A DNA stretch of 64,000 nt from positions 434,001 to 498,000 of the forward strand of contig NZ_OUNR01000012.1 in assembly GCF_900403705.1 (NCBI RefSeq). The letters run 5' to 3'. The notes beneath the pieces were generated by a model. It saw only the letters and a list, made by a program, of their open reading frames with translations, was not told the DNA's origin and ran no database searches. Shown here one piece after another: positions 43,872 through 54,539 of the stretch. Position 1 is the stretch's first letter, and the number at the start of each line of letters is the position of its first letter. The stretch is from Nitrospira lenta. Its GTDB lineage: Bacteria; Nitrospirota; Nitrospiria; Nitrospirales; Nitrospiraceae. The position numbers and the translations under genes are program-made.

Positions 43872-45414
43872 AAGGAATATGGTCAATGATATCTCTGGCG
43901 ATTAAACTGGTTTGCCCGATTGTTTCGGCAGCCAGGTCCCCGGCAAGTCCGTGCACATAGGTAGCGGCGCACGCGGCCTCCCATGAGGCGACTCCCTGGG
44001 CGAGTAATCCTGTGATCATACCGGTTAAGACATCGCCGGTTCCAGCCGTGGCCATGCCGGGATTACCGGTGGGACAAATGGCTGCCATGCCGTCAGGTCC
44101 GGCAATCACGGTTCTGGCCCCTTTGAGCACGAGGTAGCAGCGATGTGCTTGGGCAAAGCGTGTGGCCGTGCCGATCCGGTCCTCGTTGACCGATTGAGCC
44201 GAGGATTTGGTCACTAGCCTGGCCATTTCGCCGGGATGCGGCGTCAGAATGGGAGGAATTGCACATTCGGCTAAGAGCGCGGCGCGACCGGCCAGTGCAT
44301 TCAATGCATCGGCATCAAGGACGCTCGGTCGATCCAGTTGCCGGACAAGCGCTTGCACTAGCGCAACAGTTTCAGGATGGGTTGAGAGTCCCGGACCGAT
44401 CGCGACCGCTGTTCTCGTGTTGATGAAGTCTTTCAGCCGGTCCAGCGCAGCGCGGGACAATGTGCGCGCGGTGGTCTCAGGCATCGGGATCGTCATGACT
44501 TCCAAGAGCTTGGCCTCCAGGACATCGTTGACGCTCGCCGGGATGGCCACGGTTACCAACCCGGCCCCTATTCGCAAGGCCGCTTGTGCCGCCATCGCGG
44601 CCGCCCCGGTCTTGCCGACTGATCCAGCGATGATGCCGGCATGGCCGAACGTGCCTTTGTGACTGGAGAGGCGACGGGGAGGTACGACGGTCCGAACAAA
44701 CGGGGCGGTGATCAATCGAATCCGGCTTTCCACGGCATCGACATAGGCTGGTGGAATTCCGATGTCGACAATCTCCACACGTCCGGCGTGATCGATACCT
44801 TGATTCTGGAATAGGCCCAGCTTTGGCAGTCCGAAGGTTACGGTCAGATCAGCCTTCACGGCGCGGCCTAATACTGCGCCGGTATCGGCGTGGATGCCGG
44901 AGGGCAGATCCACGGCCACGGTCAGGCGCTGTGCCTGATTGATGCCGTCGATAGCTTCTGCATATCGTCCTGTAACCGGCGTGGCCAGGCCTGTTCCTAA
45001 TAAGGCGTCGATGATTGCGTCGCTGTCGCTGAGTATTGTCTGAAGCTGACTGGTTGAGGAAAACGGTTTCACGATCGCTTTGCCGGCGGTCCGGATAAGT
45101 TGCCGGTACATGCGTGCAGCGTCGCGGCTCAGATCCGCGGCCGGAGCCAAGGTGAACACGTGGACCTTGGCCCGTTGCTTGTGCAGCAGGCGCGCCACGA
45201 CGAATCCATCGCCGCCGTTATTGCCTTTCCCGCAGAGAATTGTGATGAGTTTCCCACGCAGGGGGCCGAGCTGTTGCTCAAGGCTGGTGACGACACCGGC
45301 TCCGGCCCGTTCCATCAACATCGTGCCGGGCACGCCGGCTTCCTCGATCGTCCGGCGGTCCAGCGCCTGCATTTGTGCGGCGGTGACGATAAGCCTCATT
45401 GCGGGGTACTTCAT
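43843..45414 (-). CDS. nnr: bifunctional NAD(P)H-hydrate epimerase/dehydratase
   Basis: A 523-residue repair enzyme. The N-terminal YjeF-N epimerase has MERAGAGVV, then ITILCGKGNNGGDGFVVARL and VDLPSGIHADTGAVLG. The C-terminal ribokinase-like dehydratase has SHKGTFGHAGIIAGSVGKTG, IGPGLSTHPE, LTPHPGEMARL and GTGDVLTGMITGLLAQ. It converts damaged NADHX/NADPHX back with ADP or ATP. TsaE follows directly, as in many bacteria. The start could be the ATG at 45414 or another five codons on. Confidence 0.93.
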   Translation of the reverse strand: MKYPAMRLIVTAAQMQALDRRTIEEAGVPGTMLMERAGAGVVTSLEQQLGPLRGKLITILCGKGNNGGDGFVVARLLHKQRAKVHVFTLAPAADLSRDAARMYRQLIRTAGKAIVKPFSSTSQLQTILSDSDAIIDALLGTGLATPVTGRYAEAIDGINQAQRLTVAVDLPSGIHADTGAVLGRAVKADLTVTFGLPKLGLFQNQGIDHAGRVEIVDIGIPPAYVDAVESRIRLITAPFVRTVVPPRRLSSHKGTFGHAGIIAGSVGKTGAAAMAAQAALRIGAGLVTVAIPASVNDVLEAKLLEVMTIPMPETTARTLSRAALDRLKDFINTRTAVAIGPGLSTHPETVALVQALVRQLDRPSVLDADALNALAGRAALLAECAIPPILTPHPGEMARLVTKSSAQSVNEDRIGTATRFAQAHRCYLVLKGARTVIAGPDGMAAICPTGNPGMATAGTGDVLTGMITGLLAQGVASWEAACAATYVHGLAGDLAAETIGQTSLIARDIIDHIPYALTNIGSA

Positions 45415-45532
45415 CTCATAGCCCCGCACAGTTGCGGTGAGACTGGCAGCGCCTGGCGCGATGGGATCGATACGTGTGGCGTCATGAGATCGTTGACGGC
45501 TCGAGTGACAGTGAACGGCGTCAACAGGCAGG

Positions 45533-46246
45533 CTAGCTGAGCAGCGCTTTCATTTCTTTGACTGCCTGGTCGAGGCCGACGAGGACGGCGCGGGCGATGA
45601 TACTGTGCCCGATGTTGTACTCCACGATTTCCGGAATATGGGTCAGGCGCGCGACATTGCGATAATTGAGGCCGTGTCCGGCGTTGACACCCATGCCGAG
45701 CTTGTAGGCGAGCTTGGCGGCTTGGGTGATGGCCTCGAATTCCGCATCGGCCTCTTTCGACTTGGTGGCATTGGCATAGCGCCCGGTGTGGAGCTCGACG
45801 AAGTCGGCTGCAATCTTGTGCGCCGCTTTGATCTGGTTGAGGTCCGGTTCGATAAAGAGACTGACGGGGATCCCGGCATCGTGCAGCATGGCAACGGTGG
45901 TTTGTATACGCTCTTTTAACCCGGCTACATCCAGGCCGCCCTCGGTTGTGAGCTCCTGCCGTTTTTCCGGGACCAGGGTGACCAAGTCTGGTTTTACGGT
46001 CAGGGCGATCTTGACCATGGCGTCATCGGCGGCCATTTCCAGATCCAGCTTGGTCCGGACGATCTCCCGCAAGAGCGTGAGGTCGCGGTCCTGAATGTGT
46101 CGTCGATCTTCGCGTAAGTGTACGACGAGGCCATCGGCTCCGGCGAGTTCCACGAGGACCGCTGCGGCTAAGGGATCCGGATCGGTCCCGCCACGGGCTT
46201 GGCGAAGAGTCGCGATATGGTCAATATTGACGCCCAGTCTGGCCAT
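45533..46246 (-). CDS. pdxJ: pyridoxine 5'-phosphate synthase
   Basis: A 237-residue TIM-barrel enzyme that joins 1-deoxyxylulose 5-phosphate to 3-amino-2-oxopropyl phosphate, making vitamin B6. The start [20 protein letters not shown] is typical, followed by [33 protein letters not shown] and FIEPDLNQI, ending with [12 protein letters not shown] and [24 protein letters not shown] precedes the ATG; the open frame above it is not conserved. It is at the head of the minus-strand run toward mutS. Confidence 0.96.
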   Translation of the reverse strand: MARLGVNIDHIATLRQARGGTDPDPLAAAVLVELAGADGLVVHLREDRRHIQDRDLTLLREIVRTKLDLEMAADDAMVKIALTVKPDLVTLVPEKRQELTTEGGLDVAGLKERIQTTVAMLHDAGIPVSLFIEPDLNQIKAAHKIAADFVELHTGRYANATKSKEADAEFEAITQAAKLAYKLGMGVNAGHGLNYRNVARLTHIPEIVEYNIGHSIIARAVLVGLDQAVKEMKALLS

Positions 46247-46413
46247 GACACCTCCAGCCTGCGTGAGACCTACAGGAAAGGAATGAGTGACGGGGGAAAC
46301 GTGACGCATTAATAGCAGATGGCGAGGGATGGAGCAAGGTTGACAGGTGTGAGCCGCTCCGTGTGAGGCTTGAATGTTTGCTGAAACCGAACCCCACAGA
46401 ATCACAAGGTAAA

Positions 46414-46442
46414 TTGACTCGACAGAGGCCCTCAATTAGAAT
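46414..46442 (+). promoter_or_regulatory. sigma-70-like promoter of the alaC-hom-thrC operon
   Basis: TTGACT and TAGAAT with 17 bases between, in the 280-base divergent gap between pdxJ and the aminotransferase. The leader is about 80 bases. No riboswitch or leader peptide could be recognised in it. Confidence 0.55.
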
Positions 46443-46527
46443 AGGCGCTTCTTCCAGCCTGTTCATTCCTCTATTCACTGAGGAGCAGCTCGAAGGAGAC
46501 CAGAATTTTAAGAGGTAGAGGACCGTC

Positions 46528-47724
46528 ATGGGTTTGGGTGATGGGTTTTATCGGCTACAGCGACTTCCGCCATATGTATTTGCTCAGGTGCAGAGCCTCA
46601 AGTTAGAAGCTCGTCAACGCGGAGAGGATGTCATCGATTTCGGGATGGGCAATCCCGACCAGCCGACTCCGCCCCACATTGTCGACAAGCTGATTGAAGC
46701 CGCCCGCAAAAGTAAGAATCATCGCTACTCGGCGTCGCGTGGCATCACGAAGCTGCGTCACGCAATTTGCGGCTGGTACAAGCGAAACTACAATGTCGAG
46801 TTAGATCCTGAGACCGAAGCGATTGTGACGATCGGCTCGAAGGAAGGGCTGGCTCATCTTGCGTTGGCGATGATCGGTCCCGGTGACGTGGTCCTCACGC
46901 CCACGCCGACGTACCCCATCCATATGTACAGCTTCATCATTGCCGGGGGCGAGGTCCGTGGGATCGAACTGCGGCAGGACAGCGATTTTTTCGAAGACTT
47001 GCAACGGGTCTATCGGCAGACGATGCCGCGTCCGAAGATCCTGGTCATCAACTTCCCGCACAACCCCACGACTGCCGTGGTCGACATCTCGTTTTTTAAG
47101 AAGATTGTCGCGTTTGCCAAAGAACACAATGTAATCGTCATTCACGATCTGGCCTATGCCGACCTGGTGTTTGATGGCTATAAGGCGCCGAGTTTTCTCC
47201 AGGTCCCAGGCGCGAAGGATGTCGGAGTCGAGTTTTATACGCTGTCAAAGGCCTACAACATGCCCGGATGGCGCGTGGGATTTTGTGTCGGCAATCGAGA
47301 AGTGGTCGGAGCCTTAGCCAAGATCAAGAGCTATCTCGATTACGGTATTTTTCAGCCGGTCCAGATTGCCAGTGTCATCGCGTTGAATGGGCCTCAGGAC
47401 TGCGTTAAAGAGACCGTATCACGCTATCAGAAACGACGGGATGTGCTGGTAGGAGGCTTGAACCGGATCGGGTGGCAGGTGACCAAACCGCTGGCGACGA
47501 TGTTTGTGTGGGCGCAGATTCCGCAGGCCTATCGGCACATGGGGTCGTTGGAGTTCTCGAAGTTGTTGTTGCGTGAAGCGAAGGTGGCGGTCTCCCCCGG
47601 GATCGGATTCGGTGAGGGGGGCGATGAGTATGTGCGATTCGGGCTGGTCGAGAACGAACATCGAACCAGGCAGGCGGTTCGGGGGATCAAGAAGGTGTTG
47701 AAGCTCGAAGGGTCAGAGGAATGA
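46528..47724 (+). CDS. alanine/LL-DAP-type class I aminotransferase
   Basis: A 398-residue PLP-dependent class I aminotransferase. [20 protein letters not shown] opens the substrate loop, [12 protein letters not shown] is the conserved Asn-Pro motif, and [20 protein letters not shown] holds the PLP lysine. It closely resembles AlaC/alanine aminotransferases, also annotated as LL-diaminopimelate aminotransferase. It overlaps hom by four bases (ATGA). The operon context (hom, thrC, lysC) favours amino-acid synthesis, perhaps alanine or diaminopimelate. The specific substrate is not fixed by sequence. Confidence 0.9.
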   Translation: MGLGDGFYRLQRLPPYVFAQVQSLKLEARQRGEDVIDFGMGNPDQPTPPHIVDKLIEAARKSKNHRYSASRGITKLRHAICGWYKRNYNVELDPETEAIVTIGSKEGLAHLALAMIGPGDVVLTPTPTYPIHMYSFIIAGGEVRGIELRQDSDFFEDLQRVYRQTMPRPKILVINFPHNPTTAVVDISFFKKIVAFAKEHNVIVIHDLAYADLVFDGYKAPSFLQVPGAKDVGVEFYTLSKAYNMPGWRVGFCVGNREVVGALAKIKSYLDYGIFQPVQIASVIALNGPQDCVKETVSRYQKRRDVLVGGLNRIGWQVTKPLATMFVWAQIPQAYRHMGSLEFSKLLLREAKVAVSPGIGFGEGGDEYVRFGLVENEHRTRQAVRGIKKVLKLEGSEE

Positions 47725-49034
47725 AAACCCGCATCGGTGTCGGCTTGATCGGATTCGGTACCGTTGGAACCGGCGTCGCGAAAGTCTTGTTCGAAAACGC
47801 GGCTCTGATCCGTCGGCGGGTCGGCGTTCCGGTCGAGCTGCTGCGGATCGCCGATCTCGACATCACCCGCGATCGCGGAGTGGCGGTGCCGCCTGGCGTA
47901 TTGACGACGGATGTGAAACAGATTCTTGCCGATCCGGCGATCGATATCGTCATTGAGCTGGTCGGCGGGTACGATTTTGCCAAGCGCGTGATGCTCGACG
48001 CCATTGCGGCCGGCAAACATGTGGTCACGGCCAACAAAGCGCTCTTGGCATTGCACGGAGAAGAAATTTTCGCGGCGGCGGAGTCGCAGCATGTGGATCT
48101 TGGCTTCGAAGCCAGTGTGGGCGGTGGCATTCCGATCATTCGGGCGTTGACCGAAGGACTGGCGGCGAATCGTATCGAATCGATCTACGGCATTATCAAC
48201 GGGACGTCGAATTATATTCTCTCCCGGATGACGCGAGAGGGGCACAGTTTCGACGCGGTGCTCAAAGAGGCTCAGCAAGCTGGATATGCGGAAGCGGATC
48301 CCACGTTTGATGTGGCCGGAATTGACTCGGCCCACAAGCTTGCCATTCTGGCGAATCTGGCGTTTGGAACGCCGATCAATTTCAAAGAAATCTATACCGA
48401 GGGGATCACCAATATCACGGAGCAGGACATCGCGTACGCGAGGGAGTTTGGTTATACGATCAAGCTCTTGGGGATCGCGAAGCTTCATAACGGAGCTGTT
48501 GAAGCGCGGGTGCATCCGACCATGGTGCCGTCCGATTCGCCGATCGCCAAAGTTGAGGGGGTCTACAATGCGATCCATCTCGTCGGTGATGCGGTGGGCG
48601 ACGTGATCCTCCATGGCCGAGGCGCAGGCTCGCTGCCGACCGGCAGTGCGGTGGTGAGCGACGTGATTGCAATCGGGCGCAATGTGCTGAAGGGCGCCGC
48701 CGGGCTGGTTCCGCCGGCTTCGTTTCAGCAAGACCAGCGCCGGCCGATCCGTCTCAAGCCCATGGACGAAATCAGCTCGCTCTACTATCTTCGATTTATG
48801 GTGCTAGATCGACCGGGTGTGTTGGCGCAGATTGCCGGAGAACTGGGCCGCTGTGAGATCAGTATCTCGTCGATGCTCCAGCAGGGCCGTCGCGAAGGAC
48901 AGACGGTTCCGGTGGTCATCAAGACACATATGGCGAAGGAGCGGGATGTGCAGAAGGCGATGTGTGAGATCAATCGCCAGGCTTTTATTTCTGAGCCCGC
49001 CACGCTGATCCGCGTGGAAGGGAAGGATGAGTAG
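47721..49034 (+). CDS. hom: homoserine dehydrogenase
   Basis: A 437-residue enzyme that reduces aspartate semialdehyde to homoserine. Domains are the NAD(P)-binding start [20 protein letters not shown], the catalytic domain with [18 protein letters not shown]-type sequence ([18 protein letters not shown] here) and [13 protein letters not shown], and a C-terminal ACT domain with [20 protein letters not shown] for threonine feedback. It overlaps the aminotransferase and thrC, showing tight coupling. Confidence 0.96.
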   Translation: MKTRIGVGLIGFGTVGTGVAKVLFENAALIRRRVGVPVELLRIADLDITRDRGVAVPPGVLTTDVKQILADPAIDIVIELVGGYDFAKRVMLDAIAAGKHVVTANKALLALHGEEIFAAAESQHVDLGFEASVGGGIPIIRALTEGLAANRIESIYGIINGTSNYILSRMTREGHSFDAVLKEAQQAGYAEADPTFDVAGIDSAHKLAILANLAFGTPINFKEIYTEGITNITEQDIAYAREFGYTIKLLGIAKLHNGAVEARVHPTMVPSDSPIAKVEGVYNAIHLVGDAVGDVILHGRGAGSLPTGSAVVSDVIAIGRNVLKGAAGLVPPASFQQDQRRPIRLKPMDEISSLYYLRFMVLDRPGVLAQIAGELGRCEISISSMLQQGRREGQTVPVVIKTHMAKERDVQKAMCEINRQAFISEPATLIRVEGKDE

Positions 49035-50100
49035 TCGGATGGCTCGTTGGCGCGGCATTATTGAGGAATATCGAAAGTTTCTTCCGGTGACGGGGGCGAC
49101 GCCGATCATCAGCTTGGGAGAGGGCAATACGCCGCTCATTCGCGCGGAACGTTTGGCGAAGGCTATTGCCCCGGGCGTCGATCTCTACTTGAAATTCGAG
49201 GGCGCGAATCCCACCGGTTCATTCAAAGATCGCGGGATGACGATGGCGATCTCGAAGGCGGTGGAGCAGGGGGCGCGCGCGGTCATGTGCGCCTCGACCG
49301 GCAATACCTCCGCGTCCGCCGCTGCCTATGGCGCCCGGGCCGGGCTGGCCGTCTATGTGCTGATCCCAGCGGGTAAAATTGCGCTCGGGAAACTGTCGCA
49401 AGCCATGATGCACCAGGCGACGGTTATCCAGATCGAAGGCAATTTCGACCAGGCGCTCACGATCGTCAAAGATCTTTCGGCCGCGCACCATATTGAGCTG
49501 GTCAACTCCATTAATCCCTTTCGAATCGAAGGCCAAAAGACGGCCGCGTTTGAAGTGTGTGATCAGTTGGGGGATGCGCCGCATCTTCACGTGCTGCCGG
49601 TCGGGAATGCCGGGAACATCACGGCTTATTGGAAAGGTTATCGAGAATATCGGGCCGCGAATCAGACGACCAAATTGCCGCGCATGATGGGATTTCAGGC
49701 GGCGGGAGCCGCCCCGATGGTATTGGGCCGGGTGGTTGAAGAGCCGCAAACGATTGCCACCGCGATTCGAATCGGGAATCCGGCGAGCTGGGCCGCGGCG
49801 TCGACCGCAGTAGAGGAATCATCCGGGGCGATTGATCTGGTCACCGATGAAGAAATTCTTCAAGCCTATACGCTCGTGGCGGCGACGGAAGGGGTGTTCT
49901 GTGAGCCGGCGTCCGCCGCATCGGTGGCCGGTGTCACGAAGCTGGGCCGCGCGGGCAAATTGCGGGAAGGGGAGACGGTGGTGTGTACGCTGACCGGGCA
50001 TGGATTGAAAGATGCCGATACGGCGATCAGCGTGTCCAAACCGCCGTTGACTGTCAAGGCGATATCTTCGGATGTTGCCCGGTTATTAAATGCACGATGA
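49027..50100 (+). CDS. thrC: threonine synthase
   Basis: A 357-residue PLP enzyme converting O-phosphohomoserine to threonine. ISLGEGNTPLIRAERLAKAI is the opening motif, FEGANPTGSFKDRGMTMAIS carries the PLP lysine, and STGNTSASAAAYGARAGL is the next. VLPVGNAGNITAYWKGY binds the phosphate. It overlaps hom by eight bases. It belongs to the shorter class. Its substrate requires a homoserine kinase, which this operon may supply through the following apgM-like gene. Confidence 0.95.
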   Translation: MSSRMARWRGIIEEYRKFLPVTGATPIISLGEGNTPLIRAERLAKAIAPGVDLYLKFEGANPTGSFKDRGMTMAISKAVEQGARAVMCASTGNTSASAAAYGARAGLAVYVLIPAGKIALGKLSQAMMHQATVIQIEGNFDQALTIVKDLSAAHHIELVNSINPFRIEGQKTAAFEVCDQLGDAPHLHVLPVGNAGNITAYWKGYREYRAANQTTKLPRMMGFQAAGAAPMVLGRVVEEPQTIATAIRIGNPASWAAASTAVEESSGAIDLVTDEEILQAYTLVAATEGVFCEPASAASVAGVTKLGRAGKLREGETVVCTLTGHGLKDADTAISVSKPPLTVKAISSDVARLLNAR

Positions 50101-50113
50101 GGGTCTGATCTCA

Positions 50114-51325
50114 ATGAAGTATCTGATTCTCCATGCTGGCGGGTTAGCGGGTCATGCGCAGGATGCATTGGGGGGACGCACGCCGCTTCAGGCGGCTGCC
50201 ACGCCTCATCTTGATCGATTGGCACGGATCGGCGAACTCGGGTTGGTTACGAATCCCGCGGAGGGGAATCGTCATGGCAGCGGTCTTAACGGGACCGCGA
50301 TTCTCGGGTACGACCCCAAGAAGTACTATCAAGGTCCCGGTCCGCTCGAAGCCGCGAGTCTCGGTGTCTCTGTGACGGAGCAAGACGTGGTCTATCGCTG
50401 TACGATGGTCACGGTGAAGCCGGAAGGCGGAAAAGTCGGCGCAGACATCAAGAAGTTAAGCGCACATGTCGTGCTGGACGATGCGACGGCTGGTCTCATC
50501 GAAACTGATGAGGCGCGCGAATTGATCGAGGCGATCAACGAGCAGCTGGGCTCTGAGACAATGCAGTTCTACCCCGGTACGGGCCATCGTCATGTCATGG
50601 TGTGGATGAAAGGCAAGCCGCGGGCCGTGTGTGTCGATCCACAGTCGGTGAGAGGTCGCGTGATCGGGGATGCGCTTCCGACAGGAGACGGCGCAAATAT
50701 TCTGCGAGAGCTGATGGAAGCGTCCCATCTCATTTTGCGCGATCATCCGGTCAATGCGGAGCGATTAGCATCGGGGAAAAATCCGGCCAATTGTATCTGG
50801 TTATGGGGAGAAGGACGAGCCATCCCGTGGCCCAGTCTGGCTGAACGATTTCAGGTGACCGGTGCGGTCGTGGCCTCCAGTGCGGTCCATCGGGGAGTCG
50901 GGCTGTGTGCCGGGTTGGACGCGTCGGATGCTCCAGAAATTGGCGACGAACCCTTTAAGGCGATGGCCGCGACGGTACTCGATGAGTTTGCCAAGAAGGA
51001 CTTTGTCTATGTCCATGCTTCCTTGCCTGATGAAGTGGTGCATGGCAGCGATGTGAATGCGACCGTGCGGGCCATCGAAGAGTTTGACCGGGACCTCGTC
51101 GGACCGATCCTGAAAGGGCTTGAGAAGCAAGGCCCATATCGATTTCTTGCGTTGTGCGATCACGGTGAAGGGGTGCAGGGCCAGGCGTTCGCGGTGTTTG
51201 GCGAGGGGCCAGGCACGGATGGAGCCTCAGGAGGTCGTCGATTCACCGAGGCTGATGCGCAGGCCTCCAAGGCGCCGGTCCGTGATGCCAGCAAGTTTGT
51301 GATCAAGCTGTTTGCCAAAGGGTAA
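50114..51325 (+). CDS. ApgM-like alkaline-phosphatase-superfamily protein, proposed homoserine kinase
   Basis: A 403-residue member of the archaeal-type cofactor-independent phosphoglycerate mutase family (GGRTPLQAAATPHLDRLA, LGYDPKKYYQGPGPLEAASL, and the C-terminal AIEEFDRDLVGPIL). A subset of this family has been annotated as an alternative homoserine kinase (the TIGR02535 description, from memory), and the position between thrC and lysC fits that. The usual GDG-x-x-D at the start is HAGGLAGH here, and the usual nucleophile Ser region is GSGLNGTAIL with Thr61. C-terminal PDEVVHGSD and LCDHGEG keep other metal ligands. The start is the ATG before KYLILHAGG. Mutase activity looks less likely than in canonical members. 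Confidence 0.75.
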   Translation: MKYLILHAGGLAGHAQDALGGRTPLQAAATPHLDRLARIGELGLVTNPAEGNRHGSGLNGTAILGYDPKKYYQGPGPLEAASLGVSVTEQDVVYRCTMVTVKPEGGKVGADIKKLSAHVVLDDATAGLIETDEARELIEAINEQLGSETMQFYPGTGHRHVMVWMKGKPRAVCVDPQSVRGRVIGDALPTGDGANILRELMEASHLILRDHPVNAERLASGKNPANCIWLWGEGRAIPWPSLAERFQVTGAVVASSAVHRGVGLCAGLDASDAPEIGDEPFKAMAATVLDEFAKKDFVYVHASLPDEVVHGSDVNATVRAIEEFDRDLVGPILKGLEKQGPYRFLALCDHGEGVQGQAFAVFGEGPGTDGASGGRRFTEADAQASKAPVRDASKFVIKLFAKG

Positions 51326-51543
51326 GTCAGTGGCGTTGATTGTTCAGAAATACGGCGGGACGTCGGTTGGTACGATTGAATGGATCCATCGGGTGACCGA
51401 GACGGATGTGCCGGCGCCAGTCCGTGAGGCCAATCAGTTTGTATGTAAGCTGTTTGCCAAGGGGTAAGTCGGTGGCGTTACTGGTTCAGAAATACGGCGG
51501 GACGTCGGTCGGTACGATTGAACGCATCCATCGGGTCGCAGAG
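51272..51543 (+). repeat. 142-bp imperfect tandem duplication of the apgM-lysC junction
   Basis: Two copies start at 51272 and 51414. Over 130 aligned bases they differ at 20 positions by my hand count (about 85% identity), with no gaps. Each copy contains the last codons of the apgM-like gene, its stop and the first codons of lysC. The real apgM end lies in copy one and the real lysC start in copy two. Confidence 0.9.
51330..51467 (+). other. 45-codon chimeric ORF made by the tandem duplication
   Basis: A GTG-started frame encodes [20 protein letters not shown] (the first residues of aspartate kinase), then a short bridge, then [17 protein letters not shown] (the last residues of the apgM-like protein) and stop. 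It is a leftover of the duplication rather than an evolved gene. It keeps the same ribosome binding context as lysC and may be translated. Its stop lies four bases before the lysC GTG, so it could work as a coupled leader, which is speculative. Confidence 0.6.
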
Positions 51544-52713
51544 CGGGTCGCGCAGTCGCATCGTGCCGGAGACCAGGTGGTCGTCGTGTTGTCTGCGATG
51601 AGCGGTGAGACGGATCGATTGATCAAGCTTGCGCATGAGGCGTCCGCCACGCCCGATGATCGTGAAATGGACATGTTGCTGTCCACGGGTGAGCGTGTGA
51701 CCGTGGCGCTCTTGGCGATGGATCTTCGTAGTCGCGGACTGAATGCCCGGTCCTATACGGGACGGCAAGTCGGCATTATCACCAACAGTGTCCATACCAA
51801 GGCCAGGATTGCACGGGTTTCAGCCGACCGGCTTCGCGAAGCGTTGGCAAAAGGTATCATTCCCGTGGTGGCGGGGTTTCAGGGAATCAACGAACAGTCG
51901 GATGTCACGACGCTGGGACGCGGCGGATCGGATCTGTCTGCGGTAGCGTTGGCTGCGGCGTTGAAAGCCGATCGATGCGTCATCTTTACCGATGTGGATG
52001 GGGTCTACACCTCAGATCCCAATGTGGTGCCAGCGGCGCGGCGGATCGACAAGATTTCATACGAAGAAATGTTGGAAATGGCCAGTCTCGGCGCCAAGGT
52101 GTTGCAGGCCAGGTCAGTGGAGTTCGCCGCGAAATTCAACGTCCCGGTTGAGGTGAATTCGAGTTTTAAGGAAGGAAAGGGGACTCTCGTGACACGTGAA
52201 GATGCGGATATGGAGGCAGTCGCGGTGGCCGGAGTCACGGGAGACCGGAATCAGGCAAAAATCACAATGGTCGGCGTGCCCGACAAGCCCGGCATCGCGG
52301 CAAAAATTTTCGGGCCTGTGGCCCAGGCCAACATCAACGTCGATATGATCATTCAGAACGTCAGTCAGGATGCGTTGACGGACTTGTCGTTCACTGTGCC
52401 TCGGGCGGATTTGCGCGCTGCGACTCCGTTGCTACAAGCGGTGGCCAACGATGTCGGGGCCAGAAGCGTGGCGATCACCGAAGCGATTGCCAAAGTCTCG
52501 CTCATCGGGGTGGGCATGCGCTCGCATTCGGGTGTCGCTGCGAAGATGTTCGAGGTGTTATCCCGTGAGGGCGTCAATATCATGATGATCAGCACTTCGG
52601 AGATCAAAATTTCCTGCGTGATTGCCGAGAAGTATTTGGAGCTCGCGATGCGCTCGTTACACACCGCGTTCGGGCTCGATCGGGTTGTGCAAGGAGAGCA
52701 GTCGGCGAAGTAA
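51472..52713 (+). CDS. lysC: aspartate kinase
   Basis: A 413-residue kinase, first step to lysine, threonine and methionine. The start [20 protein letters not shown] is the family signature. [20 protein letters not shown] and [20 protein letters not shown] form the active site, and two ACT domains at the end ([40 protein letters not shown]) give feedback control. The GTG start is supported by AAGGGG and by family alignment; the longer frame runs through the duplicated DNA and is not real coding. It ends the threonine part of the operon. Confidence 0.95.
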   Translation: MALLVQKYGGTSVGTIERIHRVAERVAQSHRAGDQVVVVLSAMSGETDRLIKLAHEASATPDDREMDMLLSTGERVTVALLAMDLRSRGLNARSYTGRQVGIITNSVHTKARIARVSADRLREALAKGIIPVVAGFQGINEQSDVTTLGRGGSDLSAVALAAALKADRCVIFTDVDGVYTSDPNVVPAARRIDKISYEEMLEMASLGAKVLQARSVEFAAKFNVPVEVNSSFKEGKGTLVTREDADMEAVAVAGVTGDRNQAKITMVGVPDKPGIAAKIFGPVAQANINVDMIIQNVSQDALTDLSFTVPRADLRAATPLLQAVANDVGARSVAITEAIAKVSLIGVGMRSHSGVAAKMFEVLSREGVNIMMISTSEIKISCVIAEKYLELAMRSLHTAFGLDRVVQGEQSAK

Positions 52714-52777
52714 GCGAATCTGGTTCGTCCCGGCTCGACTCGACAGATCCTTCCCACTCCTGCTACTCTTTTGAACA

Positions 52778-54427
52778 ATGGCTCGAAAATCCTCACAGAC
52801 TCGTTCTTCTCGTCGCACTCTACCGGAGGAGCCGGTCGTCATTCCGGTTCTCACCGTCGACCGCGCCGCCGCGCTGGAAGTGTACGATACGACGCTTCGC
52901 GACGGTGCGCAGGCTGAAGACGTCAGCTTTTCCGCGGAAGACAAAGTTCGTGTCGCTCAAAAGTTAGACGAACTGGGCGTGCACTATATTGAGGGCGGCT
53001 GGCCGGGCGCCAATCCGAAGGACATCGAGTTTTTCCGGATCATGAAGACGATCCCGCTCAAGCATGCCTCGGTCATTGCCTTTGGATCGACGCGCAAGGC
53101 CAGTAATTCCGTTCAGAAAGACCAGAATCTGCAGGCCCTCCTCGCAGCGGAAACCAAGACCATCACGCTGTTTGGGAAAACCTGGTCGTTGCACGTGACC
53201 GATGCGCTGGGGATCTCACTGGCGAAAAATCTCGAATTGATCGGCGATTCCATTGCGCATCTGAAAAGTAAGGGCCGCCGGGTGTTTTACGATGCCGAGC
53301 ATTTCTTCGACGGCTACAAGACGAATCCGGAGTATGCGCTGAATACGATTCGCAAGGCGGTGGAGGCAGGGGCTGAACGCGTCATTCTCTGCGATACAAA
53401 CGGCGGGGCGATGCCGTGGGAGATCCGGGCCATCTGTGAAGTGGTGCGCCAGGAAATCACGGTGCCGTTGGGCATCCATGCCCACAACGATTGTGAAATG
53501 GCGGTGGCGAACTCACTGGTGGCGATCGAGACCGGCATCATTCAGGTGCAGGGAACGATCAATGGGATCGGTGAGCGCTGCGGAAATGCCAACCTGTGTT
53601 CCATCATTCCGAATCTCGAGTTGAAGATGCGGCGACCGGCGCTCGGCGACCGGCTCAGTCATTTGAAAGATGTGTCGGGATTCGTCACGGAAATCGCGAA
53701 CTTGATGCCCAACAAGCACCAGCCCTATGTGGGCGATTCGGCGTTTGCCCACAAAGGCGGCGTCCACATTCATGCGGTGCTGAAGAACGCATTGACCTAT
53801 GAGCACGTCGATCCGACGAGGGTGGGGAATCGCCAGCGCGTGCTGGTGTCGGACTATGCGGGACGGAGCGGCCTGTTAGACAAGATCGAAGCCTACGGCA
53901 TCAAGCTGTCAAAGGATCATGCGAAGGTGCAAGAGCTGATGGATACGCTCAAAGCGCGTGAAAACGAAGGCTATCAGTTTGAAGGCGCCGAGGGTTCGTT
54001 TGAGCTGCTGATGCGCAAGGCGATGGGAACTCATAAGCCGGCGTTCCAGCTGTTGGGATTCCGCGTGATTGTGGAAAAGAAACAGGAAGACGGCGCGCCC
54101 CTTTCAGAGGCGACCGTCATGATCAAGGTTGGCGGCGTGGTTGAGCACACCGCAGCGGTCGGAGCCGGACCGGTGAATGCGCTGGACCATGCGCTGCGTA
54201 AGGCCTTGGAAAAATTCTATCCGCAATTGCAAGAAGTGAAATTACTCGATTACAAAGTGCGCGTACTCGCGGCTAATAAAGGCACGGAGTCAAAGGTGCG
54301 GGTGCTGATCGAATCCGGCGACCATAAAGATAAGTGGGGAACCGTCGGAGTATCCGAGAACATCATCGAGGCCACCTGGCAAGCCCTCGCCGACAGCATT
54401 GAGTACAAGCTTCTGGCGAAGCCATAG
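52778..54427 (+). CDS. cimA: (R)-citramalate synthase
   Basis: A 549-residue enzyme joining pyruvate and acetyl-CoA to citramalate, an entry to isoleucine that avoids threonine deaminase. The HMGL-like TIM barrel starts [20 protein letters not shown] and has [20 protein letters not shown] and [38 protein letters not shown] is the next. A LeuA-dimer regulatory domain follows ([20 protein letters not shown]). The length and the [13 protein letters not shown] segment favour CimA over 2-isopropylmalate synthase. It has a leading basic tail of 25 residues. Confidence 0.92.
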   Translation: MARKSSQTRSSRRTLPEEPVVIPVLTVDRAAALEVYDTTLRDGAQAEDVSFSAEDKVRVAQKLDELGVHYIEGGWPGANPKDIEFFRIMKTIPLKHASVIAFGSTRKASNSVQKDQNLQALLAAETKTITLFGKTWSLHVTDALGISLAKNLELIGDSIAHLKSKGRRVFYDAEHFFDGYKTNPEYALNTIRKAVEAGAERVILCDTNGGAMPWEIRAICEVVRQEITVPLGIHAHNDCEMAVANSLVAIETGIIQVQGTINGIGERCGNANLCSIIPNLELKMRRPALGDRLSHLKDVSGFVTEIANLMPNKHQPYVGDSAFAHKGGVHIHAVLKNALTYEHVDPTRVGNRQRVLVSDYAGRSGLLDKIEAYGIKLSKDHAKVQELMDTLKARENEGYQFEGAEGSFELLMRKAMGTHKPAFQLLGFRVIVEKKQEDGAPLSEATVMIKVGGVVEHTAAVGAGPVNALDHALRKALEKFYPQLQEVKLLDYKVRVLAANKGTESKVRVLIESGDHKDKWGTVGVSENIIEATWQALADSIEYKLLAKP

Positions 54428-54462
54428 CAGAGCTCCTGCCGCATCCCCGCCGATGTTTATTC

Positions 54463-54491
54463 TTGACAGAACTCGTAACCTCACGTAACTT
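54463..54491 (+). promoter_or_regulatory. possible promoter of the IHF/HU gene
   Basis: TTGACA and TAACTT separated by 17 bases. The -10 is poor, but the -35 is perfect. The leader to the start codon is about 45 bases. Confidence 0.45.
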
Positions 54492-54539
54492 AAGCAGAAC
54501 TTTCCGTCTTTAGAGTGCAGCTTCATCGGAGGTTGCGTG

